From the NCBI RefSeq assembly GCF_039621855.1, contig NZ_CP155071.1:1612001-1676000 (forward strand): 64,000 nt of DNA, in the 5' to 3' direction. Source of the DNA: Erwinia sp. HDF1-3R. GTDB taxonomy: Bacteria; Pseudomonadota; Gammaproteobacteria; Enterobacterales; Enterobacteriaceae. The stretch's first letter is position 1, and each line of letters begins with the position of its first letter. The notes beneath the pieces are model-generated. The model searched no databases and was not told the origin of the DNA. It saw only the letters and a list, made by a program, of their open reading frames with translations. A program made the position numbers and the translations under genes. Shown one piece after another: positions 1-10,769 of this stretch.

Positions 1-103
1 GGCTACGGACATCAATTTCTTCCTGGCCTAACGTACCTTTCAGCACATCAAGTTCAATAGGAGCTTCGCCTGGTAGGGTTAGCGTTGCTTTTTTATCAGC
101 CAT
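1..103 (-). CDS. gltA: Citrate synthase, N-terminal fragment cut by the window edge
   Basis: Only the first 34 codons are inside the window, read on the minus strand from ATG at 103 down to base 1. The start MADKKATLTLPGEAP and the following IELDVLKGTLGQ match the beginning of enterobacterial type II (hexameric, NADH-sensitive) citrate synthase, which condenses oxaloacetate and acetyl-CoA at the entry of the TCA cycle. A good ribosome binding site (AAGGAGA on the minus strand) lies about seven bases upstream. The gene diverges from sdhCDAB, as in E. coli. The active-site part lies outside the window, so catalytic residues cannot be checked. Confidence 0.95.
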   Translation of the reverse strand, partial: MADKKATLTLPGEAPIELDVLKGTLGQEEIDVRS

Positions 104-482
104 TTACAGTCTCCTTAGCGCCTTATCGGTGAACCTTTGACAACGGAAATGCCGCTGTATCCGCGGTTGATACTGGTGCGCAGGTGATCGACTCTGTGGC
201 ATCTTTTATCGTGCAGGGTACAGAGCGATGGGCGCGTGCAGGTCGGCGGGTACAATCTGTCTGCGTTTCGCGGTTGTTAAAGATCCGTTCTGGTCATAAC
301 TTGTCGGTGATTATTATCGGGTTCTTTAAGTATAGTTGAAGCCAATGTTACATAACTTGTCATGAGGGGGAAGTGTATCCCCTTAACTTTTGTGCATCAT
401 ATAAATTTCGATCGCTAGTTTGTAACAGGAATGTTGAACTTTTGTCAAATCAGATAATTAAATTTGTATAAATTGTGAAAAA

Positions 483-498
483 TGTGATGATGATCACT
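483..498. promoter_or_regulatory. CRP-like site in the gltA-sdhC divergent region
   Basis: The 16 bases TGTGATGATGATCACT form a near-perfect inverted repeat close to the CRP consensus TGTGA-N6-TCACA. It lies about 70 bp upstream of the best sdhC promoter match, inside the 636-base divergent region 104-739. That region otherwise holds AT-rich promoter DNA for both directions and the sdh leader. CRP control of sdh and gltA is known in E. coli; occupancy here is inferred from the sequence only. Confidence 0.5.
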
Positions 499-535
499 GT
501 TCCACCTAAATGTGACAAGGATGTTTGTAGGGGAA

Positions 536-564
536 TTGTAATGAGTTTGTGAACCCCCTATACT
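536..564 (+). promoter_or_regulatory. Likely sigma-70 promoter of sdhCDAB-sucABCD
   Basis: A -35 TTGTAA (536-541) and a -10 TATACT (559-564) are separated by exactly 17 bp. The start point would fall near 571, giving a leader of about 170 nt before the sdhC GTG. It is the best promoter match on the plus strand in the intergenic region and sits where the single main sdh promoter lies in E. coli. The long leader would allow small-RNA control (RyhB and Spot 42 act on the sdh leader in E. coli), but I did not identify pairing sites. Confidence 0.6.
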
Positions 565-630
565 TCGGCCAGGTCTCCGGAAAACCCTGCTGTAGGAGCC
601 ACCCAGCGTTTTATACGCGTCGTTTTGACA

Positions 631-660
631 CTGGACGTTGAAGTTCTGGACGTTGAAGTT
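631..660 (+). repeat. Perfect 15-bp tandem duplication in the sdh leader
   Basis: CTGGACGTTGAAGTT occurs twice head to tail at 631-645 and 646-660 without mismatch. It lies in the untranslated leader of sdhC, about 80 bases before the start codon. The perfect identity suggests a recent slippage event. Confidence 0.9.
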
Positions 661-739
661 TTAGTGCCTGGCGCAGTGCTTGATTAAACGCTGTCTGACC
701 CGCCCTCAGGACCGGAGGAAGCAAAATAAGAAAGGCTGT

Positions 740-1129
740 GTGGGCAAAACCGTGAAAAAACAAAGACCTGTCAACTTGGATCTCTCCACGATCCGGTTTC
801 CCGTTACTGCAATAGCGTCTATTCTCCACCGCGTATCTGGCGTCATAACCTTTGTGGCCGTTGGAATTCTGCTTTGGTTACTGGGCCTGTCACTCTCCTC
901 TCCCGAGGGCTTCCTGCAAGCCTCAGCCGTTATGGGCAGCTTTTTCGTCAAATTCATCGTTTGGGGCATTCTGACCGCACTGGCGTATCACATCGCCGGC
1001 GGCATTCGCCACATGCTGATGGACTTTGGCTTTCTGGCCGAAACAATGGAGACGGGTAAGCGCTCTGCGCATATTACATTTGTTATTACTGTCGTGCTTT
1101 CAATTCTGGCTGGAGTCCTCGTATGGTAA
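740..1129 (+). CDS. sdhC: Succinate dehydrogenase cytochrome b556 subunit
   Basis: Membrane anchor subunit of succinate:quinone oxidoreductase (complex II); with SdhD it binds heme b and ubiquinone in the inner membrane. I take GTG at 740 as the start. It gives 129 residues, the same length as the E. coli protein, and places [11 protein letters not shown] at the N-terminus; the open frame runs further upstream to 680 but that part resembles no SdhC. The family motif [11 protein letters not shown] is present around residues 23-33, followed by three hydrophobic helices. The C-terminus LAGVLVW overlaps the sdhD start by 7 bp, implying translational coupling. Confidence 0.95.
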   Translation: MGKTVKKQRPVNLDLSTIRFPVTAIASILHRVSGVITFVAVGILLWLLGLSLSSPEGFLQASAVMGSFFVKFIVWGILTALAYHIAGGIRHMLMDFGFLAETMETGKRSAHITFVITVVLSILAGVLVW

Positions 1130-1470
1130 GCAACGCTTCTGCACTGGGTCGTAACGGCGTTCATGACTGGCTGCTGCTTCGCGCCGCTGCCATGATTATC
1201 ACCCTGTATGTTCTGTATGTTCTCGGCTTTATCGTTATGTCTGGCACGCTGACATATGAGATCTGGCGGGGCTTTTTCGCCTCTCCGTTGACCAAGGTCT
1301 TCACCCTTTTAACGCTGTTCTCCATTCTGGTGCATGGCTGGATTGGGATGTGGCAGGTATTAACAGATTACGTCAAGGCCGTGGCTACACGCCTGATACT
1401 GCAACTGATTGTGGTCGTTGCACTGTTAGTGTATGCAATTTATGGAACCGTTGTTGTGTGGGGTGCGTAA
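1123..1470 (+). CDS. sdhD: Succinate dehydrogenase hydrophobic membrane anchor subunit
   Basis: Second membrane anchor of complex II, 115 residues as in E. coli, beginning [15 protein letters not shown]. Three transmembrane helices are visible (about 15-38, 55-78 and 90-112). The segment [17 protein letters not shown] contains the conserved histidine that serves as a heme b ligand in this family. The gene overlaps sdhC by 7 bp and its stop codon shares a base with the sdhA ATG at 1470, so sdhCDA are tightly coupled. Confidence 0.96.
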   Translation: MVSNASALGRNGVHDWLLLRAAAMIITLYVLYVLGFIVMSGTLTYEIWRGFFASPLTKVFTLLTLFSILVHGWIGMWQVLTDYVKAVATRLILQLIVVVALLVYAIYGTVVVWGA

Positions 1471-3236
1471 TGAAGTTGCCAGTAAGAGAATTTGATGCCG
1501 TGGTTGTCGGCGCAGGTGGTGCGGGCATGCGTGCGGCGCTACAGATTTCACAATCAGGACAGAGCTGTGCTCTGTTATCCAAAGTTTTCCCTACCCGTTC
1601 CCATACCGTCTCTGCGCAGGGTGGCATTACCGTTGCCCTGGGCAATACCCATGAAGATGACTGGGAATGGCATATGTATGACACGGTAAAAGGTTCCGAC
1701 TATATCGGTGACCAGGACGCCATCGAATATATGTGTAAAACCGGCCCGGAAGCGATTCTGGAGCTTGAGCATATGGGGCTGCCTTTTTCCCGTCTTGATG
1801 ACGGTCGCATTTATCAGCGCCCCTTCGGTGGACAGTCGAAAAACTTCGGCGGCGAGCAGGCTGCACGTACTGCCGCTGCAGCTGACCGTACCGGTCATGC
1901 CCTGCTGCACACGCTTTATCAGCAGAACCTGAAAAACAAAACCACCATCTTCTCCGAATGGTACGCGCTGGATCTGGTGAAAAACGCCGACGGTGCGATT
2001 GTCGGCTGTACCGCACTCAATATTGAAGACGGTGAAGTGGTCTACTTCAAAGCGCGGGCGACGGTGCTGGCTACCGGTGGCGCAGGACGCATCTATCAGT
2101 CCACCACCAATGCGCACATCAACACCGGCGACGGCGTGGGTATGGCGCTGCGCGCGGGCGTACCGGTGCAGGATATGGAAATGTGGCAGTTCCACCCGAC
2201 CGGTATTGCCGGGGCGGGCGTGCTGGTGACCGAAGGGTGCCGCGGCGAAGGCGGTTACCTGCTGAATAAGCACGGCGAACGCTTTATGGAGCGCTACGCC
2301 CCTAATGCGAAAGACCTTGCAGGACGCGATGTGGTTGCCCGCTCAATGATGATTGAAATTCGTGAAGGGCGCGGCTGTGAAGGTCCGTGGGGACCGCATA
2401 TCAAGCTCAAGCTGGACCATCTGGGCAGCGAAGTGCTGGAAGCCCGTCTTCCTGGCATCCTTGAGCTGTCGCGCACCTTCGCACACGTTGATCCGGTAAA
2501 AGAGCCGATCCCGGTCATCCCGACCTGTCACTACATGATGGGCGGCATTCCGACCAAAGTGACCGGTCAGGCGATTACGGTTAACGAACAGGGCGAAGAC
2601 GTGGTGGTGCCGGGGCTGTTTGCCGTGGGTGAAATTGCCTGCGTCTCCGTGCACGGCTCTAACCGCCTCGGCGGTAACTCACTGCTGGACCTGGTGGTAT
2701 TTGGCCGCGCTGCGGGCCTGCATTTGCAGGAATCCATTCAGGAACAGGGTGAACTGCTGGAAGCGACCGATGAAGAGATCGACGCCTCGCTGGCCCGCAT
2801 GAACCGCTGGAACAACAATACCACCGGGGAAGATCCCGCCGAGCTGCGTAAAGCATTGCAGACCTGTATGCAAAACAACTTCTCCGTTTTCCGCGAAGGC
2901 GAGGCGATGGCGAAAGGGCTGGCTGAGCTTAAACTGCTGCGTGAACGCCTGAAAAATGCCCGTCTGGATGACCGTTCCGCCGACTTTAATACCCAGCGTA
3001 TAGAGTGCCTGGAGCTGGATAACCTGATGGAAACGGCCTACGCCACTGCGGTTGCGGCTAACTTCCGTACCGAAAGCCGGGGCGCACACAGCCGCTTCGA
3101 TTATCCTGAACGTGACGATGCAAACTGGCTGTGCCACAGCGTGTATCTGCCGCAGAGCGAAAGCATGACTCGCCGTGAGGTGAACATGGCGCCGAAGCTG
3201 CGCGCGGCGTTCCCGCCAAAAGCACGTACTTACTAG
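1470..3236 (+). CDS. sdhA: Succinate dehydrogenase flavoprotein subunit
   Basis: Catalytic subunit of complex II that oxidises succinate to fumarate using covalently bound FAD. From ATG at 1470 it has 588 residues, identical in length to E. coli SdhA, starting [19 protein letters not shown] with the dinucleotide-binding glycine motif at 14-19. His45 in the [10 protein letters not shown] stretch is the flavin attachment residue. The substrate-site segments [15 protein letters not shown] and [12 protein letters not shown] are intact. A longer frame reaching back to 1350 is the sdhD region read in another frame and was discarded. sdhB follows after 17 bp. Confidence 0.98.
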   Translation: MKLPVREFDAVVVGAGGAGMRAALQISQSGQSCALLSKVFPTRSHTVSAQGGITVALGNTHEDDWEWHMYDTVKGSDYIGDQDAIEYMCKTGPEAILELEHMGLPFSRLDDGRIYQRPFGGQSKNFGGEQAARTAAAADRTGHALLHTLYQQNLKNKTTIFSEWYALDLVKNADGAIVGCTALNIEDGEVVYFKARATVLATGGAGRIYQSTTNAHINTGDGVGMALRAGVPVQDMEMWQFHPTGIAGAGVLVTEGCRGEGGYLLNKHGERFMERYAPNAKDLAGRDVVARSMMIEIREGRGCEGPWGPHIKLKLDHLGSEVLEARLPGILELSRTFAHVDPVKEPIPVIPTCHYMMGGIPTKVTGQAITVNEQGEDVVVPGLFAVGEIACVSVHGSNRLGGNSLLDLVVFGRAAGLHLQESIQEQGELLEATDEEIDASLARMNRWNNNTTGEDPAELRKALQTCMQNNFSVFREGEAMAKGLAELKLLRERLKNARLDDRSADFNTQRIECLELDNLMETAYATAVAANFRTESRGAHSRFDYPERDDANWLCHSVYLPQSESMTRREVNMAPKLRAAFPPKARTY

Positions 3237-3253
3237 GTTGCGGAGATAAAACG

Positions 3254-3970
3254 ATGAGACTCGAATTTTCTATTTATCGTTATAACCCGGACGTCGATGA
3301 CGCGCCGCGTATGCAGGATTACAGCCTGGAATCGGATGAAGGGCGCGACATGATGCTGCTGGATGCGCTGATCCGCCTGAAAGAGAAAGATCCGACGCTG
3401 GCGTTTCGTCGCTCCTGCCGGGAAGGGGTATGTGGCTCCGACGGCATCAATATGAACGGTAAAAATGGCCTGGCCTGCATTACACCGGTTTCGGCGCTGG
3501 GCGGCGGTAAGAAAAAGATTGTTATTCGCCCGCTGCCGGGGTTACCGGTAATCCGGGATTTGGTGGTGGACATGGGCCAGTTCTATACTCAGTATGAGAA
3601 GATCAAGCCTTACCTGTTGAATAACGGGGAGAAACCACCGGCGCGTGAGCATTTGCAGGCACCGGAACAGCGTGAAAAGCTGGATGGCCTGTACGAGTGT
3701 ATTCTCTGCGCCTGCTGTTCCACTTCCTGCCCGTCATTCTGGTGGAATCCGGAGAAATTCATCGGCCCGGCAGGCCTGCTGGCCGCCTACCGTTTCCTGA
3801 TTGACAGCCGCGATACGGAAACCGATGCGCGTCTGGATAATCTGAATGACGCTTTCAGCGTTTTCCGCTGTCACAGCATTATGAACTGTGTGAGCGTGTG
3901 TCCGAAAGGGTTGAACCCGACGCGCGCCATCGGCCATATTAAGTCAATGCTGTTGCAGCGCAGTGCCTGA
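3254..3970 (+). CDS. sdhB: Succinate dehydrogenase iron-sulfur subunit
   Basis: Electron-transfer subunit of complex II, 238 residues as in E. coli. The [2Fe-2S] ligands are visible at Cys55, Cys60, Asp63 and Cys75 (SCREGVCGSDG ... GLAC). The C-terminal ferredoxin-like domain carries two cysteine clusters (CILCACCSTSCP and CHSIMNCVSVCPKG) for the [4Fe-4S] and [3Fe-4S] centres. It passes electrons from SdhA flavin to the quinone site of SdhCD. It is the last sdh gene; 283 bp separate it from sucA with no strong terminator, so read-through into suc is expected. Confidence 0.98.
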   Translation: MRLEFSIYRYNPDVDDAPRMQDYSLESDEGRDMMLLDALIRLKEKDPTLAFRRSCREGVCGSDGINMNGKNGLACITPVSALGGGKKKIVIRPLPGLPVIRDLVVDMGQFYTQYEKIKPYLLNNGEKPPAREHLQAPEQREKLDGLYECILCACCSTSCPSFWWNPEKFIGPAGLLAAYRFLIDSRDTETDARLDNLNDAFSVFRCHSIMNCVSVCPKGLNPTRAIGHIKSMLLQRSA

Positions 3971-3981
3971 TTAGCCGTAAA

Positions 3982-4003
3982 CCGGGAACCGAAAGGTTCC
4001 CGG
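3982..4003 (+). other. Inverted repeat between sdhB and sucA, not a canonical terminator
   Basis: CCGGGAACC and GGTTCCCGG flank a GAAA tetraloop, giving a perfect 9-bp GC-rich hairpin 12 bases after the sdhB stop. No uridine run follows (the next bases are ATCGCAG), so it looks like an mRNA-stabilising or processing hairpin, not a terminator. The remaining bases to 4253 contain no gene that I can support. Confidence 0.7.
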
Positions 4004-4253
4004 ATCGCAGATATCAGGTGGCCCTGATGAAAGGTTTCGACAACGCCTAACAGAAACTTTTCACCAGGGTTCCCTTACGGGCCCGGGCGCCAGCAGTTGC
4101 GCACAGCGCTCGTATCGATGAACTTTCAGGCCGCGTCCCGCAGCACGTTGCGGAACACGACCGAGGGCAAGCCGCCTGTGCGGCGTGGGAACTGTAAAGC
4201 TCCCCTTTAAATAAATCACGGCGAAAGAAAGCACAAATGCTTAAGGGATCACA

Positions 4254-7061
4254 ATGCAGAACAGCGCGATGAAACCCTGGCTAGACTCATCCTGGCTGGC
4301 CGGCGCGAATCAGACCTACATAGAGCAGCTCTATGAGGACTACCTGACCGATCCTGACTCTGTTGATGTTGCCTGGAAATCGCTGTTTGAACAGCTTCCA
4401 GGTCAGGGAGTCAGACCTGAACAATTCCATTCGACCACCCGCGAGTACTTCAAGCGCCTGGCGAAAGATGCCACCCGCTACACCGCTTCCGTTAGCGATC
4501 CCGATACCAATGCCAAACAGGTGAAGGTTCTTCAGCTGATAAACGCCTTCCGTTTCCGCGGCCATCAGCTGGCTAACCTCGATCCGTTAGGCCTGTGGCA
4601 GCAGGAATCGGTGCCCGATCTCGATCCGGCCTTCCACGATCTGACCGAAGCGGATTTCCAGGAAACCTTCAACGTGGGGTCCTTTGCGTTTGGCAGGGAC
4701 ACGATGAAGCTGGGCGACCTGTTCGCGATGCTGAAGCAGACCTACTGCGGTTCGATTGGTGCGGAATATATGCACATCACCAACACCGAAGAGAAGCGCT
4801 GGATCCAGCAGCGTATCGAATCGGTGGCGGGCCAGGCTTCATTCTCAACCGATGAGAAAAAGGGCTTTCTGAAACAGCTCACCGCTGCGGAAGGTCTGGA
4901 ACGCTACCTCGGGGCTAAATTCCCCGGCGCGAAGCGCTTCTCGCTGGAAGGGGGCGACGCGCTGGTACCGATGCTGAATGAAATGATCCGTCACGCCGGT
5001 AAAAGCGGCACCCGTGAAGTGGTGTTGGGGATGGCTCACCGTGGCCGCCTGAACGTACTGATCAACGTGCTGGGTAAAAAGCCGCAGGATCTCTTCGATG
5101 AGTTCTCCGGCAAGCACAAAGAGCATCTCGGCACCGGCGACGTGAAGTACCACATGGGCTTCTCGTCCGATGTTGAAACCGAAGGCGGCATGGTTCATCT
5201 GGCGCTGGCGTTCAACCCGTCGCACCTGGAGATTGTCAGCCCGGTAGTAATGGGATCGGTACGCGCGCGTCTGGACAGGCTGGACCAGCCGGGCAGCAAT
5301 CAGGTATTACCGATTACTATTCACGGCGATGCCGCGGTAACCGGTCAGGGCGTGGTTCAGGAAACGCTGAACATGTCTCAGGCGCGCGGCTACGAGGTGG
5401 GCGGCACGGTGCGCATCGTGATCAATAACCAGATTGGCTTTACCACCTCCAATCCGAAAGATGCCCGTTCGACGCAGTACTGTACCGATATCGGTAAAAT
5501 GGTGCTGGCACCGATTTTCCACGTCAACGCTGACGATCCCGAAGCGGTAGCATTTGTTACCCGCCTGGCGCTGGATTTCCGCAACACCTTCAAGCGCGAT
5601 GTGTTTATCGATCTGGTCTGCTATCGCCGTCACGGCCATAACGAGGCCGACGAGCCAAGCGCCACGCAGCCGGTGATGTATCAGAAGATCAAAAAGCATC
5701 CTACGCCGCGTAAGATCTATGCCGACCGCCTGCAGGAAGAGAAGGTTGCCAGCCTGGAAGACGCGACGGAGATGGTTAATCTCTACCGCGATGCGCTGGA
5801 TGCGGGCGAGTGCGTGGTGCCAGAATGGCGTCCGATGAGCCTGCACTCTTTCACCTGGTCACCCTATCTGAATCATGACTGGGATGAGAGCTACCCGGAA
5901 ACCCTGGACTTCCAGCGCTTGCAGGATCTGGCGAAGCGCATCAGCACGGTGCCGGAGTCGATCGAAATGCAGTCGCGCGTGGCGAAGATCTACAACGATC
6001 GCGCTGAAATGGCCGCCGGTAACAAGCCCTTCGACTGGGGCGCTGCGGAAAATCTCGCCTATGCCACGCTGGTCGATGAGGGCATTCCCTGCCGTCTCTC
6101 CGGGGAGGATATGGGGCGCGGCACCTTCTTCCATCGTCATGCGGTGATCCACAACCAGGCTAATGGCTCCACCTGGACTCCGCTTCAGCACGTTCATAAC
6201 GGGCAGGGCACCTTCCGGGTTTGGGATTCTGTCCTGTCGGAAGAAGCCGTGCTGGCCTTTGAATATGGCTATGCGACGGCTGAGCCGCGTACGCTGACCA
6301 TTTGGGAAGCGCAGTTCGGCGACTTCGCCAACGGTGCGCAGGTGGTTATCGATCAGTTTATCAGCTCCGGTGAGCAGAAGTGGGGCCGCATGTGTGGGCT
6401 GGTGATGCTGCTGCCGCACGGCTATGAAGGGCAGGGGCCGGAGCACTCCTCCGCCCGCCTGGAACGCTATCTGCAACTCTGCGCCGAGCAGAACATGCAG
6501 GTTTGCGTACCCTCCACCCCGGCGCAGGTCTACCACATGCTGCGCCGTCAGGCGCTGCGCGGGATGCGTCGTCCGCTGGTGGTCATGTCACCGAAATCCC
6601 TGCTGCGCCATCCGCTGGCGGTCTCTTCTCTTGAAGAGCTGGCGAACGGCGGCTTCCAGCCCGCGATTGGCGAAGTCGACGACCTCGATCCGCAGGGCGT
6701 GAAGCGCGTGGTGCTGTGTGCCGGTAAGGTTTATTACGATCTGCTGGAAAAACGCCGTAAGAACGAGCAGACCGATGTCGCTATCGTGCGTATTGAGCAG
6801 CTCTACCCCTTCCCGCACAAAGTGGTACAGGAAGTGCTTAAGCACTATAAGCACGTCACTGATTTTGTCTGGTGTCAGGAAGAGCCGCAGAACCAGGGCG
6901 CCTGGTACAGCAGTCAGCATCATTTCCGCGAAGCCGTACCCGCTCAGGCTTCATTACGTTATGCCGGCCGTCCAGCTTCGGCCTCGCCGGCAGTAGGTTA
7001 TATGTCCGTTCACCAGCAGCAGCAGCAAGATCTGGTTAATGATGCGCTGAACGTTAATTAA
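4254..7061 (+). CDS. sucA: 2-oxoglutarate dehydrogenase E1 component
   Basis: Thiamine-diphosphate-dependent E1 subunit of the 2-oxoglutarate dehydrogenase complex, which decarboxylates 2-oxoglutarate and passes the succinyl group to the lipoyl arm of SucB. It has 935 residues (E. coli 933) and starts [19 protein letters not shown]. The segments [25 protein letters not shown] and [16 protein letters not shown] are the conserved E1 substrate- and cofactor-binding regions, and the C-terminal transketolase-like domain ([11 protein letters not shown] onward) is complete. sucB starts 14 bp downstream behind AAAGGAAAA, indicating one operon. Confidence 0.98.
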   Translation: MQNSAMKPWLDSSWLAGANQTYIEQLYEDYLTDPDSVDVAWKSLFEQLPGQGVRPEQFHSTTREYFKRLAKDATRYTASVSDPDTNAKQVKVLQLINAFRFRGHQLANLDPLGLWQQESVPDLDPAFHDLTEADFQETFNVGSFAFGRDTMKLGDLFAMLKQTYCGSIGAEYMHITNTEEKRWIQQRIESVAGQASFSTDEKKGFLKQLTAAEGLERYLGAKFPGAKRFSLEGGDALVPMLNEMIRHAGKSGTREVVLGMAHRGRLNVLINVLGKKPQDLFDEFSGKHKEHLGTGDVKYHMGFSSDVETEGGMVHLALAFNPSHLEIVSPVVMGSVRARLDRLDQPGSNQVLPITIHGDAAVTGQGVVQETLNMSQARGYEVGGTVRIVINNQIGFTTSNPKDARSTQYCTDIGKMVLAPIFHVNADDPEAVAFVTRLALDFRNTFKRDVFIDLVCYRRHGHNEADEPSATQPVMYQKIKKHPTPRKIYADRLQEEKVASLEDATEMVNLYRDALDAGECVVPEWRPMSLHSFTWSPYLNHDWDESYPETLDFQRLQDLAKRISTVPESIEMQSRVAKIYNDRAEMAAGNKPFDWGAAENLAYATLVDEGIPCRLSGEDMGRGTFFHRHAVIHNQANGSTWTPLQHVHNGQGTFRVWDSVLSEEAVLAFEYGYATAEPRTLTIWEAQFGDFANGAQVVIDQFISSGEQKWGRMCGLVMLLPHGYEGQGPEHSSARLERYLQLCAEQNMQVCVPSTPAQVYHMLRRQALRGMRRPLVVMSPKSLLRHPLAVSSLEELANGGFQPAIGEVDDLDPQGVKRVVLCAGKVYYDLLEKRRKNEQTDVAIVRIEQLYPFPHKVVQEVLKHYKHVTDFVWCQEEPQNQGAWYSSQHHFREAVPAQASLRYAGRPASASPAVGYMSVHQQQQQDLVNDALNVN

Positions 7062-7075
7062 TTAAAGGAAAAATA

Positions 7076-8296
7076 ATGAGTAGCGTAGATATTGTCGTTC
7101 CCGACCTGCCTGAATCCGTTGCCGATGCCACCGTGGCGACCTGGCACAAAAAACCGGGCGATGCCGTGCAGCGCGATGAAGTCCTGGTAGAGATCGAAAC
7201 CGATAAAGTGGTGCTGGAAGTTCCGGCCTCCGCAGACGGCATACTGGAAGCCATTCTGGAAGATGAGGGCGCAACGGTGACCTCACGCCAGCCTCTGGGC
7301 CGTCTGAAAGAGGGTAACAGCGGTGGAAAAGAGAGTTCAGCGAAGTCTGAAGCCGCAGCCTCTACGCCTGCGCAGCGCCAGAGCGCGTCCCTGAGTGACG
7401 AGAGCAATGACGCACTCAGCCCGGCCATTCGCCGTCTGATCGCCGAACACGGCCTCGACCCGGCCGCCATCAGCGGCACCGGCGTGGGTGGCAGACTGAC
7501 GCGTGAAGATGTCGAAAAACATCTGGCGAAAAAACCTGCTGCGGCTCCGTCGGAAGCGAAAGCGCCGGAAGGAGCAGCAGCACCCGCGCTGGCCGGACGC
7601 AGTGAAAAGCGTGTGCCAATGACCCGCCTGCGCAAGCGCGTAGCGGAGCGTCTGCTGGAAGCGAAAAACAGCACCGCCATGCTGACCACCTTTAACGAAG
7701 TCAACATGCAGCCGATCATGAGCCTGCGCAAGCAGTACGGCGAGTCGTTTGAAAAACGTCACGGCGTACGCCTGGGCTTTATGTCTTTCTACCTGAAAGC
7801 GGTAGTGGAGGCGCTGAAGCGCTTCCCGGAAGTGAATGCCTCAATCGACGGCGAAGACGTGGTGTACCACAACTACTTCGACGTCAGCATTGCCGTATCC
7901 ACCCCGCGCGGGCTGGTGACGCCGGTGCTGAAAGATGTGGATGCGCTGGGTATGGCCGACATTGAGAAGAAAATCAAAGAGCTGGCGATCAAAGGCCGCG
8001 ACGGCAAGCTGACCGTTGACGAACTGACCGGCGGTAACTTCACCATTACCAACGGCGGCGTCTTTGGTTCCCTGATGTCAACGCCGATCATCAACCCACC
8101 GCAGAGCGCCATCCTGGGAATGCATGCCATCAAGGATCGCCCAATGGCGGTCAATGGTCAGGTGGTTATCCAGCCGATGATGTATCTGGCGCTCTCCTAC
8201 GATCACCGCCTGATCGACGGTAAAGAGTCGGTCAGCTATCTGGTCGCCATTAAAGAGCTGCTGGAAGATCCCACTCGTCTGCTGCTGGACGTCTGA
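7076..8296 (+). CDS. sucB: Dihydrolipoyllysine succinyltransferase (E2 of 2-oxoglutarate dehydrogenase)
   Basis: Core E2 subunit that transfers the succinyl group from lipoate to CoA; 406 residues (E. coli 405). An N-terminal lipoyl domain (about 1-80) carries Lys44 in the [11 protein letters not shown] motif for lipoylation. An alanine/serine-rich linker follows, then a peripheral-subunit-binding domain around 112-150 ([14 protein letters not shown]). The catalytic domain from about 175 ends with [10 protein letters not shown], where His377 and Asp381 are the acyltransferase residues. The gene sits between sucA and sucC in the usual suc order. Confidence 0.98.
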   Translation: MSSVDIVVPDLPESVADATVATWHKKPGDAVQRDEVLVEIETDKVVLEVPASADGILEAILEDEGATVTSRQPLGRLKEGNSGGKESSAKSEAAASTPAQRQSASLSDESNDALSPAIRRLIAEHGLDPAAISGTGVGGRLTREDVEKHLAKKPAAAPSEAKAPEGAAAPALAGRSEKRVPMTRLRKRVAERLLEAKNSTAMLTTFNEVNMQPIMSLRKQYGESFEKRHGVRLGFMSFYLKAVVEALKRFPEVNASIDGEDVVYHNYFDVSIAVSTPRGLVTPVLKDVDALGMADIEKKIKELAIKGRDGKLTVDELTGGNFTITNGGVFGSLMSTPIINPPQSAILGMHAIKDRPMAVNGQVVIQPMMYLALSYDHRLIDGKESVSYLVAIKELLEDPTRLLLDV

Positions 8297-8399
8297 ACCC
8301 TGTCGGGCGCGGTGAATGCCGCGCCCACCCTATGAGAGCCAATACTCTGGCACGCTGCCGGATGCGGCTGAGTTTATCCCGACTAAATGGATTAACATC

Positions 8400-9566
8400 A
8401 TGAACTTACACGAATATCAGGCAAAACAGCTGTTTGCACGGTATGGTTTACCGGCACCCACCGGTTATGCCTGCACCACACCACGTGAAGCAGAAGAAGC
8501 CGCCTCCAAGATTGGCGCCGGTCCGTGGGTAGTGAAATGTCAGGTTCATGCCGGAGGCCGCGGTAAAGCGGGCGGTGTGAAAGTGGTGAAAAGCAAAGAA
8601 GAGATCCGCGCCTTTGCCGAGCACTGGCTAGGCAAACGCCTGACCACCTATCAGACCGATGCTCAGGGTCAGCCGGTTAACCAGATCCTGGTGGAAGCGG
8701 CGACCGATATCGACCAGGAGCTGTATCTGGGCGCGGTCGTGGACCGTGGCACCCGTCGCGTGGTGTTTATGGCCTCTACCGAGGGCGGCGTGGAAATTGA
8801 GAAAGTCGCAGAGGAAACCCCGCACCTGATCCACAAAATGGCGCTCGATCCGCTGACCGGTCCGCAGCCGTATCAGGGCCGTGAGCTGGCGTTTAAGCTT
8901 GGTCTGACCGGCAAGCAGGTAGGGCAGTTCACCAAAATTTTCATGGGCCTGGCAAATCTGTTCCTGGAGCGCGATCTGGCGCTGGTTGAGATTAACCCGC
9001 TGGTTATCACCAAAGAGGGCGATCTGATCTGCCTGGATGGCAAGCTGGGTGCCGACGGCAATGCGCTGTTCCGCCAGCCGGATCTGCGCGAAATGCGCGA
9101 CCCGAGCCAGGAAGATGCCCGTGAAGCGCAGGCTGCACAGTGGGAACTTAACTACGTGGCGCTGGAAGGGAATATTGGCTGTATGGTCAACGGTGCCGGT
9201 CTGGCGATGGGCACCATGGACATCGTGAAGCTCAGCGGCGGCCAGCCTGCTAACTTCCTCGACGTGGGCGGCGGTGCGACGAAAGAACGCGTTACCGAAG
9301 CGTTTAAAATCATCCTCTCCGACGACGCGGTCAAAGCGGTTTTCGTTAATATCTTCGGCGGTATTGTTCGCTGCGATCTGATTGCAGACGGCATTATTGG
9401 CGCCGTTGAGGAAGTGGGCGTCAACGTACCGGTCGTGGTGCGTCTGGAAGGAAACAATGCCGAACTGGGTGCCAAAAAACTGGCAGACAGCGGCCTGAAT
9501 ATCATTGCAGCAACCAGCCTGAGCGACGCGGCGCAGCGCGTTGTGGCCGCAGCGGAGGGTAAATAA
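8400..9566 (+). CDS. sucC: Succinyl-CoA synthetase beta subunit (ADP-forming)
   Basis: ATP-grasp subunit of succinyl-CoA synthetase, which makes ATP (or GTP) from succinyl-CoA. The ATG at 8400 gives [20 protein letters not shown] and 388 residues, the standard length; an upstream in-frame ATG at 8316 adds 28 residues unlike any SucC and was rejected. The nucleotide-binding part includes [16 protein letters not shown], and [16 protein letters not shown] and [12 protein letters not shown] are typical C-terminal segments. The TAA shares one base with the sucD ATG, so both subunits are translated together. Confidence 0.98.
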   Translation: MNLHEYQAKQLFARYGLPAPTGYACTTPREAEEAASKIGAGPWVVKCQVHAGGRGKAGGVKVVKSKEEIRAFAEHWLGKRLTTYQTDAQGQPVNQILVEAATDIDQELYLGAVVDRGTRRVVFMASTEGGVEIEKVAEETPHLIHKMALDPLTGPQPYQGRELAFKLGLTGKQVGQFTKIFMGLANLFLERDLALVEINPLVITKEGDLICLDGKLGADGNALFRQPDLREMRDPSQEDAREAQAAQWELNYVALEGNIGCMVNGAGLAMGTMDIVKLSGGQPANFLDVGGGATKERVTEAFKIILSDDAVKAVFVNIFGGIVRCDLIADGIIGAVEEVGVNVPVVVRLEGNNAELGAKKLADSGLNIIAATSLSDAAQRVVAAAEGK

Positions 9567-10438
9567 TGTCCATTCTGATCGATAAAAACACCAAAGTAAT
9601 CTGCCAGGGCTTCACCGGCGGGCAGGGGACGTTCCACTCTGAACAGGCGCTGGCCTATGGCACGCAGCTGGTGGGCGGCGTAACGCCGGGCAAAGGCGGC
9701 ACAGAACACCTGGGCCTGCCGGTCTTCAATACCGTGCGCGAAGCCGTAGAAGCGACCGGTGCGACCGCATCCGTTATCTATGTTCCGGCTCCTTTCTGTA
9801 AAGACGGTATCCTGGAAGCCATTGAAGCGGGGATTAAGCTGATCATCACCATTACCGAAGGTATCCCTACGCTGGATATGCTGACGGTGAAGGTGAAGCT
9901 GGACGAAGCGGGCGTGCGCATGATTGGCCCTAACTGTCCGGGCGTTATTACCCCCGGCGAATGCAAAATCGGCATCATGCCGGGCCATATTCATAAGCCA
10001 GGACGTATCGGTATCGTTTCCCGTTCGGGTACGCTGACCTATGAAGCCGTTAAGCAGACCACGGATATCGGCTACGGCCAGTCAACCTGCGTTGGTATCG
10101 GTGGCGATCCGATCCCCGGCTCTAACTTTATTGATATTCTGACCCTGTTCCAGGACGATCCACAGACCGAAGCGATTGTGATGATCGGCGAGATCGGCGG
10201 CAGCGCTGAAGAAGAGGCGGCCGCCTTTATCAAGGCAAACGTCACCAAGCCGGTGGTGGGGTATATTGCCGGTGTGACCGCGCCAAAAGGCAAACGTATG
10301 GGCCATGCGGGCGCGATCATTGCCGGTGGCAAGGGCACAGCGGATGAGAAATTTGCCGCGCTGGAAGCCGCAGGGGTGAAAACCGTGCGCAGCCTGGCCG
10401 ACATCGGCGAAGCGGTGAAAGCCGTTCTGCCTCGCTAA
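9566..10438 (+). CDS. sucD: Succinyl-CoA synthetase alpha subunit
   Basis: CoA-binding and phosphohistidine subunit of succinyl-CoA synthetase; 290 residues (E. coli 289). The N-terminal CoA-binding domain contains [16 protein letters not shown] and the C-terminal half contains [11 protein letters not shown] with the phosphorylated His247. It overlaps sucC by one base and is the last gene of the sdh-suc operon. The 3' UTR ends in the strong terminator at 10514-10550. In E. coli this UTR releases the small RNA SdhX; whether an equivalent exists here cannot be judged by eye. Confidence 0.98.
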   Translation: MSILIDKNTKVICQGFTGGQGTFHSEQALAYGTQLVGGVTPGKGGTEHLGLPVFNTVREAVEATGATASVIYVPAPFCKDGILEAIEAGIKLIITITEGIPTLDMLTVKVKLDEAGVRMIGPNCPGVITPGECKIGIMPGHIHKPGRIGIVSRSGTLTYEAVKQTTDIGYGQSTCVGIGGDPIPGSNFIDILTLFQDDPQTEAIVMIGEIGGSAEEEAAAFIKANVTKPVVGYIAGVTAPKGKRMGHAGAIIAGGKGTADEKFAALEAAGVKTVRSLADIGEAVKAVLPR

Positions 10439-10513
10439 CCCGACGTATTGCATTACTGTGCCGCCGCCCTGAGCTAAGCCTGCGCAGGGGAGGTTGAATC
10501 GGCAGCACCCCCG

Positions 10514-10550
10514 GCCTGAGTTCGCCACATCGGCGGATTCAGGCTTTTTT
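10514..10550 (+). terminator. Rho-independent terminator after sucD
   Basis: A stem of about 13 bp with two G-U pairs (GCCTGAGTTCGCC against GGCGGATTCAGGC) around the loop ACATC is followed by TTTTTT. It lies 75 bases after the sucD stop and ends the sdh-suc transcript. The stretch 10439-11125 holds this terminator and then the AT-rich cydA promoter region; no other gene is supported there. Confidence 0.85.
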
Positions 10551-10755
10551 ATGGCGGGCTGGGCCGTATCCTGTTCAGCATAATCCTGGTCCTTCGTGCT
10601 TCAGCCTTTATTATTCTGTTACCTCGCCTCCCTCCCGCCTGCCGCTTCGGTTAAATAATCCAGGTGATTATTGTTTTATTATTTCCAATGCCGTCCAGAA
10701 AAATACAATAAATTAACAACGAAACCTCGCTAGCATATAAATCAAAGTACACACC

Positions 10756-10769
10756 TTGATTAATATCAA
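10756..10769. promoter_or_regulatory. FNR-type binding site upstream of cydA
   Basis: TTGATTAATATCAA is a perfect match to the FNR consensus TTGAT-N4-ATCAA. It lies in a strongly AT-rich block (10660-11040) about 360 bp upstream of the cydA ATG. In E. coli, cydAB is controlled by FNR (repression without oxygen) and ArcA from a long upstream region, so the position fits. ArcA boxes are too degenerate for me to assign with confidence. Confidence 0.7.

Noticed and set aside
5859-6536. 225-codon minus-strand frame inside sucA
   Set aside because: Shadow frame of a strongly conserved gene; composition is typical of antisense reading of GC-rich codons.
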